Positions 53,425-61,477 of a stretch of 64,000 nucleotides of DNA are shown in pieces; the stretch's first letter is position 1; the number at the start of each line of letters is the position of its first letter. The notes below the pieces were generated by a model. The model made no database searches and was not told the origin of the DNA. It saw nothing but the letters and a program-made list of their open reading frames with translations. A program made the translations under genes and the position numbers. The DNA lies in contig NZ_JBFUPK010000002.1 in the NCBI RefSeq assembly GCF_041355105.1, positions 310,001-374,000 of the forward strand. Direction: 5' to 3'. This DNA is from Terriglobus sp. RCC_193 (GTDB lineage: Bacteria > Acidobacteriota > Terriglobia > Terriglobales > Acidobacteriaceae).

Positions 53425-53618
53425 GCCGCACGCTCCATCTGATCTCTGCGCTCTTGCTTGCGCTGCCAAGCCTTCTCTGCGGAGGTGAGGGCTTTGCTTA
53501 CGCGCTTACTAGTGCGAGCGCCAAGGGATACCTGACGGACATGCTCGTGCGAGAGGCCGAGCCTCCGAGCAACAGCGGCCAGGAGGCCGTGCGGTCTTTT
53601 ATTGGGCAGTACGATCAT
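53421..53618 (-). CDS. Small Cro/Ner-like DNA-binding protein, 65 aa
   Basis: MIVLPNKRPHGLLAAVARRLGLSHEHVRQVSLGARTSKRV contains a helix-turn-helix (LAAVARRLGLSHEHVRQVSLG) and a charged helical tail. The ribosome site is weak. It is first gene of the early operon and faces the repressor gene, the place of Ner or Cro. It likely turns down early or repressor transcription. Confidence 0.6.
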   Translation of the reverse strand: MIVLPNKRPHGLLAAVARRLGLSHEHVRQVSLGARTSKRVSKALTSAEKAWQRKQERRDQMERAA

Positions 53619-53631
53619 TGGGGCGATAAAA

Positions 53632-53716
53632 TCCACGGGTGGAATCCACTCTCTAAATATGGAGATTATGCGCACGCGCATATGGACGTCAATGAAAATA
53701 TGCGCACGCGCGCTGC
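53632..53716. promoter_or_regulatory. Divergent operator region of the Mu-like prophage
   Basis: Contains the palindrome TCCACGGGTGGA (53632-53643), the perfect 16-base palindrome TATGCGCACGCGCATA (53667-53682) and a partly repeated TATGCGCACGCGCG at 53699-53712. The second overlaps the repressor start codon. These are the best candidates for repressor and Ner-like operators controlling the divergent promoters. Confidence 0.55.
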
Positions 53717-54380
53717 CGCCGAACTGCGCCTCAAGATTGGGGAGGCGCTCCTGCATGCCCGAAAGAGGCTCAAGCTCAATCAAAGTGAACTAGCTCAAAC
53801 ACTTGGAACCGGACAGACGAATGTGTCGAAGTGGGAGAAGGGGAAAGACAAGCCCCCGCACACCGCGCTCCTGGTCATGGCTGATTTGGTTCCTGATTCA
53901 GAAAAAGGCCAGTGGCAAGAGTGGGCTGGAATCAAGCCTCAGCCACCGTCACCGCGAGAGCCTAGAGATATTGCCGTGCTTCGTGACGCCGCCGCAGCAG
54001 GTACGCCGAGAATGGTCAATGAAAAAGAAATCGATTTTCGACTCTCGTTACCGGCACATCTTCTGCCTGTAGGAGGCAAGCTTTTTGGCGTACCTATCGA
54101 AGGTGACTCCATGTCTCCAGTTCTTGAGACGGGCTATATTGCCATCGTAGACATCAACCGCCGCGATCCAAAGAAGCTGCAAAATCGCATGGTCGCCGCA
54201 CGCGATGAGGATGGTGGTGTAACGATTAAATGGCTGCGCTACCAAGACCCGATGTACTTACTGGTTCCTCAAAACACTTCCCAGCGTCATCCGGTCTATA
54301 TCGTGCGAGAAGGTGACCAAGTATCGATAGTTGGCGAAGTTGTGATGTGGATCGGAAAACCGCCGCTATCGAGGAAGTGA
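53682..54380 (+). CDS. Phage repressor with S24-type autoproteolysis domain
   Basis: A 232-residue CI/LexA-like repressor. Start ATG at 53682 gives MDVNENMRTRAAAELRL; ATG at 53700 is an alternative. The helix-turn-helix (about 12-62) is KRLKLNQSELAQTLGTGQTNVSKWEKG. The C-terminal domain has GVPIEGDSMSPVLETGYIAIVD with the Ser and DEDGGVTIKWLR with the Lys of the self-cleaving dyad. It keeps the prophage silent and may be inactivated by DNA damage (inferred). It faces the early operon across shared operators. Confidence 0.87.
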   Translation: MDVNENMRTRAAAELRLKIGEALLHARKRLKLNQSELAQTLGTGQTNVSKWEKGKDKPPHTALLVMADLVPDSEKGQWQEWAGIKPQPPSPREPRDIAVLRDAAAAGTPRMVNEKEIDFRLSLPAHLLPVGGKLFGVPIEGDSMSPVLETGYIAIVDINRRDPKKLQNRMVAARDEDGGVTIKWLRYQDPMYLLVPQNTSQRHPVYIVREGDQVSIVGEVVMWIGKPPLSRK

Positions 54381-54393
54381 GGAGATGTTGGGC

Positions 54394-54978
54394 ATGAGAC
54401 GAATTGCAATGTTGTTGATAGTTCTTCCGTTGATCGGGTCTGCTCAGAACCGCGCCGTAGAAATCGGCATGACACGCGGTCATGTGCTGAAGATGACCGG
54501 CGCACCTAATGGGTACTTCGCTGATGGAATAAGAACGAAGGCGTTTCCGCGTGTGACGGTTGGATATGTCACAGAAATTTATGACCGACGCGTACAAGGA
54601 AGGAAGTACGAGCTTCGCATTGGTTATCAGCCTGACGAGTCTAAGTCCAGGTTGAACCCACCATTGGTGGTGTCAGAGCTGCGATTTGTATCAGACAAAT
54701 TAATGCCGGCGTCTCAGCTCCTAACTGCCTCAATTGAAGCAGGGCGAATATGTGCACGCGGCTGCGAAATTCTCTCTCGTGGCGATAGGGGACTTTTGCT
54801 GAGATCGAATGGCAAAGAGAAGTTTTTTATCGAGGTTAGTGCTATGACTCAGTTCGGCACGGGAGAAGAGCCAGCAGTACGCTCTCTCGATGACACAGCA
54901 GGCGAGATTACGATCAGCACGATTCCTCCGTTCAGCTTCGAGAAGCTCACTAAACTTGGTGATTGGCCCCGAAACTAG
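54394..54978 (+). CDS. Predicted secreted protein, 194 aa
   Basis: MRRIAMLLIVLPLIGSAQ is a short signal peptide; GAGGAG lies 9 bases upstream. The mature part has RAVEIGMTRGHVLKMTGAP near its start, a segment reminiscent of SmpA/OmlA-type repeats, then VVSELRFVSDKLMP. It follows the repressor and is probably a conversion-type gene. Function unknown. Confidence 0.6.
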   Translation: MRRIAMLLIVLPLIGSAQNRAVEIGMTRGHVLKMTGAPNGYFADGIRTKAFPRVTVGYVTEIYDRRVQGRKYELRIGYQPDESKSRLNPPLVVSELRFVSDKLMPASQLLTASIEAGRICARGCEILSRGDRGLLLRSNGKEKFFIEVSAMTQFGTGEEPAVRSLDDTAGEITISTIPPFSFEKLTKLGDWPRN

Positions 54979-55021
54979 TTTTCGCCTTTACTTCGCCTCT
55001 AGTTGGAGCTACGCTCCCTAC

Positions 55022-55801
55022 ATGTCCCTTGCACCTTTCGCTTGGCCGGGCGGCAAACGCGCTCTCACGAAGACGCTGCTAACCCTTATTCCGAAGCACA
55101 CCATTTATGCGGAGTTGTTTGCAGGCTCGGCCAAGCTGCTTTTTGCAAAAGAGCCATCGAAGGCCGAAGTCCTGAACGATCTCAGTGGTGACGTGACCAA
55201 CTTCTTCCGGGTCTGTAAGCACCGCACCGCTGAGCTAGCGGAAGCGCTGGCAGTGGAGTGCATCCACGCTGGCCGCTTCCGCGACCTGCGCACTGAGAAA
55301 CCTGAGTGTGAGCTGGAACGCGCCCTGCGCTTTTACTATCTGACGCGCTACAGCTTCGGCGCGAAGGGCGAACACTTTGCCATGGGCAACGCGACGTCGC
55401 CGAAGTGCAGGCCGCTCGACCAGGTACGCGAGCTGCTCGCCGCGACCGCCGCGCGACTGGCGACGGTACGCATTGAGCAACAGGACTTCGCCTTCATCCT
55501 CAAACGCTATGACAGTGCAGGAACGTTCTTCTATCTCGATCCGCCGTATGTCGAGTACGGAGCCAATGGCCGGTACGAGCCACTGGATGAGTTGCGCCGC
55601 GAAGAGATGTTTGCGCTGCTGGCGAAGTTGAAGGGTAAGTTCCTGTTGAGCTTTGACGATCACCCTGAGATACGCCGCCGCGCGAAGCAGTATGGCTTCC
55701 GCATCCGTGAAGAGCAGGTGCCTTACTCGTTGTCTGCGAATGCGGATGCAAGAAAGAAGGCTGCTGAGTTGTTGGTAGCGAACTACGCTATCGCCGCATG
55801 A
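55022..55801 (+). CDS. D12-class adenine DNA methyltransferase
   Basis: A 259-residue adenine N6 methyltransferase of the Dam/D12 class. Motif X is FAWPGGKRAL, motif I YAELFAGSAKLLF, and the catalytic DPPY motif is FFYLDPPYVEY (about residue 180). ATG at 55022 is chosen because the protein then starts MSLAPFAWPGGK, as in relatives. It probably protects phage DNA from restriction; its target (GATC or other) cannot be read from sequence. A terminator follows. Confidence 0.9.
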   Translation: MSLAPFAWPGGKRALTKTLLTLIPKHTIYAELFAGSAKLLFAKEPSKAEVLNDLSGDVTNFFRVCKHRTAELAEALAVECIHAGRFRDLRTEKPECELERALRFYYLTRYSFGAKGEHFAMGNATSPKCRPLDQVRELLAATAARLATVRIEQQDFAFILKRYDSAGTFFYLDPPYVEYGANGRYEPLDELRREEMFALLAKLKGKFLLSFDDHPEIRRRAKQYGFRIREEQVPYSLSANADARKKAAELLVANYAIAA

Positions 55802-55820
55802 AGTAACAAGTTCTCCACAC

Positions 55821-55846
55821 AAGAGCCGCCCATTAGGGCGGCTCTT
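55821..55846 (+). terminator. Intrinsic terminator after the adenine methylase
   Basis: AAGAGCCGCCC and GGGCGGCTCTT pair perfectly over 11 bases with loop ATTA, followed by TCTCTTT. Confidence 0.75.
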
Positions 55847-56071
55847 CTCTTTGCATCAAGCCGTGAATGCGCTTCTGCGCCCGAATTCCCGGAGCGCCCT
55901 GAAGCAGCCGTCAAGGCGCGTCTCTCCCCACACACTCAGTTCATACATCGCAGGCCGAAGCGCCCGCACGATCCCTTCGTAAGGAAAGGAGGCTGCGGAA
56001 AATCGCCAGAGCCACTAGGGCCGGTGCAGCCATAAGGCTGCCCGGCACGGTGTAACCGGAGGAAGGTGCGC
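55847..56071. other. Late-operon leader region with hairpin
   Basis: 225 bases with no gene. A hairpin with arms GCCGG/CCGGC and GCAGCC/GGCTGC lies at 56020-56046, just before GGAGGAAGG of the lysis gene. The region likely carries the late promoter and an mRNA leader; no known riboswitch was recognised. Confidence 0.4.
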
Positions 56072-56605
56072 GTGGAGATGCCGATCACAACCGAAAGTGT
56101 TATGCCGGAGCCTTCATGGCTGGTACGCGCTCGTGTGGATATCGGCATCAAGGAAGCACCGGGGATTGCAGATAACGCTGTGATCGTCGGATGGGCGCGG
56201 TCGCTTGGCTATGCATGGGTCGCTAAGTTCTACGCACACGACTCAATTCCTTGGTGTGCATTGTGGATGGCTCACATCATGCATGACGACGGCAAGGCTA
56301 TTCCTCCGCAGAAGGATGTGCTGGGCGCGCTGAACTGGCGGCTGTGGGGCACTCCTCTGCACCGCGCTGTTCCGGGTGCAGTTCTGGTGTTCACGCGTTC
56401 CGGTGGTGGGCATGTCGGCCTTTACGTTGGCGAGGACGAAACGCATTACCACGTCCTTGGCGGCAATCAGGGCGACATGGTCCGCATCGCGCGGGTTCCA
56501 CGGTTCCAGTGCGTGGCGATCCGCTGGCCCTCTGAAGTTTTTCCGTATGGCAACCCGGTGATGATGGCGGCCTCCGCTGCACCGGCCTCGGTAACAGAAG
56601 CATGA
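56072..56605 (+). CDS. Putative endolysin, TIGR02594-type cysteine peptidase
   Basis: A 177-residue protein of the TIGR02594 group (NlpC/P60- or CHAP-like). The active Cys lies in IPWCALWMAHI, the His in GHVGLYVGEDETHYHVLGGNQ. The N-terminal PSWLVRARVDIGIKEAPGIADNAVIVGWA is typical. GTG at 56072 is favoured (AAGG spacing 5), though ATG 56078 is possible. It is first of the lysis genes and likely cuts the peptide side chains of the cell wall. Confidence 0.75.
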   Translation: MEMPITTESVMPEPSWLVRARVDIGIKEAPGIADNAVIVGWARSLGYAWVAKFYAHDSIPWCALWMAHIMHDDGKAIPPQKDVLGALNWRLWGTPLHRAVPGAVLVFTRSGGGHVGLYVGEDETHYHVLGGNQGDMVRIARVPRFQCVAIRWPSEVFPYGNPVMMAASAAPASVTEA

Positions 56606-56616
56606 AGGAGAAAACG

Positions 56617-57342
56617 ATGAAGAATGTTCTTCGCGCGGCCCTCGGTACCGCGCTCTTGGCAGCAGCGGTCCTTTCCACTCACGCACAGGCACTGAAGCCG
56701 GATAACACCTTCACTCCGATCCGCCGAGATGGCGATGATCTTATGGGCCGACTGGTGGTGATCGGTCTACCTGCAAGCATGCAATCGGCCACGAAATGCT
56801 ATGCAGAGGTTGGAGCGGGATGTACACAGCCTGATGCAACCTCTGTGATTTGGGCGAGGGGCGATGCTTCTAGCGAAGGTGGCCTTGCGGATGGTAGTGC
56901 TCCCATGTTGACGGTAGATGCCTCGCTGCCCACCGACATCTACGGCTTCGGCGTATCCGCGAATCCTGGTCAGACGCCCTCCGTCTCCGGCACCGCCCTG
57001 TGGGCGCACTCGCTCAACGGCTCCGGGACCTATGCGGGTACCATCGTGGACTTCCTGCCAGAAACCATTAAGCCCATCGTGGTGAGTACCAATGTGGGAG
57101 CGTTCGTGGCTCAGAAGGTCGCGACGGTTAAAGGTCATGACATCTTTGCCACCGGGTCAACAGGTATCGCCGTGACTGGTGCTCACACCGGCTGGAACTA
57201 CACCGGAGGCGGCGCGATCTTCTTCAAACTGCCGCAGCCTAACTGGTTCCTGTCGGCCAATGTCCGGTTCTCCAAGTCCACCGTCTCAGGCGCGAACGCC
57301 TTCCAGCTCATCCCCGGCGTACAGCTTAACTGGGGCAAATAG
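56617..57342 (+). CDS. Exported protein of the lysis region, 241 aa
   Basis: MKNVLRAALGTALLAAAVLSTHAQ is a clear signal peptide, with AAGGAG 5 bases upstream. The mature protein is beta-rich, with DGDDLMGRLVVIGLPASMQSATKCYAEVG that loosely resembles the fibre repeat TGDTMTGALVLPGDP in this window. An outer-membrane or surface role is possible; function is not recognised. Confidence 0.55.
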   Translation: MKNVLRAALGTALLAAAVLSTHAQALKPDNTFTPIRRDGDDLMGRLVVIGLPASMQSATKCYAEVGAGCTQPDATSVIWARGDASSEGGLADGSAPMLTVDASLPTDIYGFGVSANPGQTPSVSGTALWAHSLNGSGTYAGTIVDFLPETIKPIVVSTNVGAFVAQKVATVKGHDIFATGSTGIAVTGAHTGWNYTGGGAIFFKLPQPNWFLSANVRFSKSTVSGANAFQLIPGVQLNWGK

Positions 57343-57487
57343 AGACATTCATACAACTAACGAGGGGCAGTGGGCGGGGAGCGGCGACGGACGCCAACCC
57401 TCATTCGGAGTACAGGCTGCCAGGGTAGTAAAGCCCTTCGGCTGGGCCGTCGATCAGCCGGAGGCGAACCGGAAGAGGAGGTCCTGC
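57343..57487. other. GC-rich leader with hairpins
   Basis: 145 bases without a gene. CGGCTG and CAGCCG (about 57439-57460) can pair, and GAGGAGG precedes the next start. No known RNA family recognised. Confidence 0.35.
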
Positions 57488-57619
57488 ATGGGGAGACCGA
57501 TTACGGGTGGCCCATTTCGTGAGCGTGAGGATGCCTACGAATGGCTTTCCATCGGCATTATGGGCGGCCTGATGTTCGGCTTCCTTTTGGGGCTTGCACT
57601 AACAGCGGCGTGTTCGTAG
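57488..57619 (+). CDS. Small membrane protein, 43 aa
   Basis: MGRPITGGPFREREDAYEWLS is followed by a hydrophobic helix IGIMGGLMFGFLLGLALTAACS. GAGGAGGTCCTGC precedes the ATG. In the lysis region a holin or holin-helper role is possible. Function unknown. Confidence 0.6.
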   Translation: MGRPITGGPFREREDAYEWLSIGIMGGLMFGFLLGLALTAACS

Positions 57620-57631
57620 GGGAGGCAGAGC

Positions 57632-57925
57632 TTGAGATGCGAGGGAAAAGACTCGTACCCCAGCGAATCTGCGGCCCTTGCAGCCGAGCGCTTCTACCAG
57701 CGGGGCATTGATGGCTACGCAGACATGCACAGCTATCACTGCGACCGCTGCGGAGAGTGGCATCACGCACACATTGTGCCGTCCTTTCTCCGCAGCCGGA
57801 AGAAGCGTGACACGCGGAAGCGGAGATGCCCCAAAATGCCCGGCCTGGTGGTGGAGAACCTGCCCTCGCCGATTCGGGCGCACAGCGAGGCCGGGGTGCT
57901 GGAAGGTACGACGGTAGCCCAATAA
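57632..57925 (+). CDS. Small Cys-rich phage protein, 97 aa
   Basis: TTG at 57632 with GGAGG six bases upstream starts a protein with CEGKDSYPSESAALAAERFYQ and SYHCDRCGEWHHAH, a zinc-binding phage/plasmid family pattern. A basic segment (RSRKKRDTRKRRCPK) follows. Function unknown. Confidence 0.6.
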   Translation: MRCEGKDSYPSESAALAAERFYQRGIDGYADMHSYHCDRCGEWHHAHIVPSFLRSRKKRDTRKRRCPKMPGLVVENLPSPIRAHSEAGVLEGTTVAQ

Positions 57926-57985
57926 ATCGCGCCAAGCTGGCGCGCATATCAGGAACGCCGGGATTCCCGGCTAGAAGAGCGAGGT

Positions 57986-58306
57986 ATGACCCATATGAAC
58001 GTTGTGGTTTGGCTCAAGTCGAAATGGCGGGTGATCGTTGGAGGCGTGGTGGTGGCCCTTGCGTGGCTCCTCTTCACCCTCGGAGTGGTTTCCGCTGAAG
58101 AAGCCTTTGGTATGGCAATGTCGGGCGCTGCGCTGGGCGGATTCAGCCAGTCGCTTTCTTCGCATAAGGCTCAGGTCATTGATGCCCTGGACGCGCAGAA
58201 GCAGTGGCATGAGCAGCGTGACGCGAAAGCCGTCGCCTTGATTGGAGAGGTGGCTGTACCACTCAAGCCGATAGAGAGCTTGGAGGATTCGCACCTCAAT
58301 GGCTGA
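57986..58306 (+). CDS. Holin-like small membrane protein, 106 aa
   Basis: MTHMNVVVWLKSKWRVIVGGVVVALAWLLFTLGVV gives one strong transmembrane helix, with a second weaker one (AFGMAMSGAALGGFSQSL) and a charged C-terminal tail. It lies after the peptidase and before another membrane gene. A holin or lysis helper is inferred. GAGCGAGGT precedes the start. Confidence 0.55.
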   Translation: MTHMNVVVWLKSKWRVIVGGVVVALAWLLFTLGVVSAEEAFGMAMSGAALGGFSQSLSSHKAQVIDALDAQKQWHEQRDAKAVALIGEVAVPLKPIESLEDSHLNG

Positions 58307-58817
58307 TCCGCAGATCATTCCGCCGGGAAAGCGCTCACCGTGGCTGACGACGGACTTGCGTGGCTTTGCAGGCAAGCTCCTCGTCGGCGGTGGGTCACTT
58401 TACCTCGGCAATCAGATGGTCGATGTCTTTCGCGACCATCCAGCCGAGACCTTCGCACTCGCCAAAGCGTGGGGGCCAGCCTTCGCCGTGATCTTTCTCC
58501 TGATCTATATGTGGTCGCGCTCGCAGGACCGGCAATTTGATCTGCAGCAGAAGCAGCTTGACCAGCAGGAACGCGGTATCGCAGCGCAGGAGATGTTGGC
58601 TGAGGCGACACACAAGCTGGCCAATAAAGATGACGTGAAAGAGCAGCGCAACGAACTGTTGATTGCGCAGGCTGCCGCCGACTCAGCTCGCCTGGTGGAT
58701 GCATTCGAGAGACAGCAGACCGCCCTGGACCGCATTGAACAGTTCCACCTGAAACTCGGTCCATGGATCGACAACCTGAAACTTTCCGCCACTGAACCTG
58801 CCAAGGAGAACAAGTAA
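58299..58817 (+). CDS. Membrane and coiled-coil protein, 172 aa
   Basis: Starts 8 bases before the preceding stop. After a hydrophilic N-terminus comes one transmembrane helix (AFAVIFLLIYMWS) and then a long coiled coil (FDLQQKQLDQQERGIAAQEM through QRNELLIAQAA). A spanin- or DUF2730-like lysis-module role is possible but not shown. Confidence 0.5.
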   Translation: MADPQIIPPGKRSPWLTTDLRGFAGKLLVGGGSLYLGNQMVDVFRDHPAETFALAKAWGPAFAVIFLLIYMWSRSQDRQFDLQQKQLDQQERGIAAQEMLAEATHKLANKDDVKEQRNELLIAQAAADSARLVDAFERQQTALDRIEQFHLKLGPWIDNLKLSATEPAKENK

Positions 58818-58820
58818 GCC

Positions 58821-59141
58821 ATGAAGCTGTCCCCCGATCATCTGGTTCGCCTGCGCCGAGAGGTGCTGCAGCATGTGTACAACAACCATGCTGCGCAGAT
58901 GCATCGGCTGCAGCATCTGACCTTGCTCGATATCCTTCGCCGCCGTGGCTACAGCACGCTTGGTGAGCGCGACATCATCACCGTGTTGCAGGACCTTTGC
59001 GACCGTAAGTATCTGACATGCGAAACAGAGCATGATGACTGGTCCGGCGACCTCCTGCTGAAGAGCATCGAGATCACTCCGGTTGGCCGCAACCTGGTCG
59101 AAGGCTTTGCCAAAGACGAGGCGGTGGGTTTTGGCCGATAA
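58821..59141 (+). CDS. Winged-helix phage protein, 106 aa
   Basis: MKLSPDHLVRLRREVLQHVYN is followed by LTLLDILRRRGYSTLGERDIITVLQDLCDRKYLTCE, a winged-helix arrangement, and KSIEITPVGRNLVEG. Mu-like phages carry a comparable small gene before their DUF3486 gene. It may bind DNA; role unknown. Confidence 0.6.
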   Translation: MKLSPDHLVRLRREVLQHVYNNHAAQMHRLQHLTLLDILRRRGYSTLGERDIITVLQDLCDRKYLTCETEHDDWSGDLLLKSIEITPVGRNLVEGFAKDEAVGFGR

Positions 59142-59859
59142 GCCTGCAAAGAAGCGCCCCGGCGTGCGCGATGAACGGAAGTACCGGCAACCGTTGCAGA
59201 TTGACCGGTTGCCGGAGACTGTCCACCAAGAAATTCGCGAACTCTACAACGGCAAGGGCAAGACCTGGACACAGATCGAAGAGCTGTCTTGCGACTTCGT
59301 GAAGTGGCAAGACCTCGACCCCGAAGTTGCTGCCCTCTTCGCTCCTGAGTTCAAGCTGCCGAAGACATCTCTGCATCGCTGGTACTACATCGACCGCCAG
59401 CGCATTCAGGATCAGGTCATTGAAGAAGGTGACGCTGCAGCGCGGCTCGCTGAAGTTCTCGCAGGCAAGCCTATTGAAGGCGTGAATGACGCCGTCGTCA
59501 ATGCGCTGACTCGCGAAGTCTTCAACCTGGTCAAGACGAATGACCCGAAGGAACGCGCACAGTACATGGGGTGGCTGCAAGAAGTCACCTTAAGCATGTC
59601 GCGCGTGCAGCGTATCCAACTCGCCCAGCGCAAGGTTGACGCGGACATCGCGAGGAGCGAGGCACAACGCGCACAGTATGCCGCAGAAGCTGGCGACCCG
59701 AAGGAAATCTACCTAAAGGCCGCGAAGGACGTAATCCAGAAGCTACGCACGCGAGAGAAAGTCCGCGTCGTCATTGACACCATCAGCGATGAACTGATCA
59801 CCGAGATTGCACATGCCGCCGAGTCGTTCAAGCAACAAGTCGAAACGCAGCATTCTTGA
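59131..59859 (+). CDS. DUF3486 (Mu gp27-like) protein, putative small terminase
   Basis: A 242-residue helical protein. TTG at 59131 overlaps the previous gene by 11 bases. The N-terminal YRQPLQIDRLPETVHQEIRELYNGKGKTWTQIEEL is a helix-turn-helix (DNA-binding) part. The long helical remainder includes LTREVFNLVKTNDPKERAQYMGWLQEV. In Mu the equivalent gene (gp27) is taken as the small terminase subunit. It precedes the large terminase gene. Confidence 0.7.
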   Translation: MADKPAKKRPGVRDERKYRQPLQIDRLPETVHQEIRELYNGKGKTWTQIEELSCDFVKWQDLDPEVAALFAPEFKLPKTSLHRWYYIDRQRIQDQVIEEGDAAARLAEVLAGKPIEGVNDAVVNALTREVFNLVKTNDPKERAQYMGWLQEVTLSMSRVQRIQLAQRKVDADIARSEAQRAQYAAEAGDPKEIYLKAAKDVIQKLRTREKVRVVIDTISDELITEIAHAAESFKQQVETQHS

Positions 59860-61477
59860 GGAGACGAAAGGCTCTCTCCGCGCGGTGTTTGGAATCGCGC
59901 CGGAGAGTCCGCTACTCGTTGCCCAAAAGAGTGAGGATGTACTGCGTGAGGCATGGGACCTTGCAACGGACATCACTGAATTTGCGAAGAAGTATCTTGG
60001 CCACTTCATGCGTGACCCGGTCACGGGTGAATGGGTTGAGCCAGCCGAGTTCCACAAGGAAATCTATCAGCTCCTGTTGACCGAGCGGCACTGCGCCATC
60101 GCCGCGCCGCGTGAACATGCGAAGTCCACAGTCGTCAGCGTGATCTTTCCGCTGTACTGCATCTGCTACAAGCTCCGTCGTTTCATTGTTCTCATTTCTG
60201 ACACGCAGCCGCAGGCGGCGCTACAGCTCGCCGCTGTGAAGGAAGAGCTGGAAACGAATGTAGAGCTACGTGAGGCATTCGGCGATCTGATTGGCGATAA
60301 GAAATGGGACGTCAACGATTGCCGCACGAAGACAGGCATCACCATCGTTGCACGCGGCGCTGGCCAAAGCCTGCGTGGCCTGCGCTACCGCCAGTGGCGT
60401 CCAGACCTTGTCATCTGCGATGACATGGAGAACGAAGAGGGCGTCGCGAACCCGGAGAGCCGGGCGAAGCTGGTGCGCTGGTTCAAGGGCACGGTCATGA
60501 ACCTTGGACGCCAGTGCCAGATTTTCGTTGTGGGTACGATCCTCCACTTCGACTCATTCCTGTCTGACCTCTTGAGCGCAGATAAGTTCCCCAGCTTTAA
60601 GAAGCTGCGCTATCAGGCCTGCGACCTGGTCACGATAGGCGGAACGATTGCCATCGTCGCGTCCTCCATCCTGTGGCCTGCGAAGTGGCCGCTGGAAGCG
60701 CTGCAGCAGAAGCTGCATGACGTCGGGATTGTCTTTTTCAACCAGGAATATCGAAACCTTCCGATCTCCGAAGAGACTCAGGTTTTTGAAGAAGCCTGGA
60801 TCAATAACCACCAGTATTTCCGTTCCGAGTTGCCGGGCCTCCAGCTCATCAAGATCAGTTATCACGATCCGGCGATCAGCGAGTCTCGTAAGGCCGATTA
60901 CTTCGGCAGCGTAACCATTGGACTTGATCAGGACAAAGGTGGAATCTACGTGCTGCGTGCCGAGCAGTCCCGCATGCCGTTTCTCAAGCAGGTGAAGTTC
61001 ATCCTTGAGCTGGCGGATAACGAGCAGCCGGAAGTCATCGGTCTTGAAGATCAGGCGTATCAGGTTGCCTTGCGGCAGACGCTGGAAGCGGAGTCGGTTG
61101 CAACGGGACGCTATTACAACTTCGTCGGCGTCCAGCACCTCACTGACAAATTCATGCGCATTGCCACAATGAGTGGCCTTATTCAGAACGGCACCATTCG
61201 CTTCTGCCTTGATGGCAGCATGTCGGCTCTGATTCAGCAGCTCATCTACCTCGGCAAGATCAAGGACGATCTTGCGGACGCGCTGGAAAGCGCCGTGCGC
61301 CTTGCACGCGAGATGAACTTTAAGGCGATTGCAGCCACGGGCCGCACACAGACGGGTGAGCGCGGTGGAGAGCGCGGCATGTTGAGCCGCTTGCTTGCCG
61401 CTGTGTCTGGTGTGGGCCGCCCCAATAAACCACGCGAACTGATTCAAAGGAGCCGGAGGAGTATATGGCCCTCTTAA
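59813..61477 (+). CDS. Terminase large subunit, Mu gp28-like
   Basis: A 554-residue packaging enzyme. ATG at 59813 overlaps the preceding gene by 47 bases. The Walker-A-like APREHAKST (near residue 102) and Walker-B VICDDMEN (about 203) are visible, with VVGTILHFDSF as coupling region. The nuclease part begins LIKISYHDPAISESRKADYFGSVTIGLD. It packages phage DNA, in Mu-like phages by headful cutting into host DNA. Family by pattern. Confidence 0.8.
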   Translation: MPPSRSSNKSKRSILEETKGSLRAVFGIAPESPLLVAQKSEDVLREAWDLATDITEFAKKYLGHFMRDPVTGEWVEPAEFHKEIYQLLLTERHCAIAAPREHAKSTVVSVIFPLYCICYKLRRFIVLISDTQPQAALQLAAVKEELETNVELREAFGDLIGDKKWDVNDCRTKTGITIVARGAGQSLRGLRYRQWRPDLVICDDMENEEGVANPESRAKLVRWFKGTVMNLGRQCQIFVVGTILHFDSFLSDLLSADKFPSFKKLRYQACDLVTIGGTIAIVASSILWPAKWPLEALQQKLHDVGIVFFNQEYRNLPISEETQVFEEAWINNHQYFRSELPGLQLIKISYHDPAISESRKADYFGSVTIGLDQDKGGIYVLRAEQSRMPFLKQVKFILELADNEQPEVIGLEDQAYQVALRQTLEAESVATGRYYNFVGVQHLTDKFMRIATMSGLIQNGTIRFCLDGSMSALIQQLIYLGKIKDDLADALESAVRLAREMNFKAIAATGRTQTGERGGERGMLSRLLAAVSGVGRPNKPRELIQRSRRSIWPS

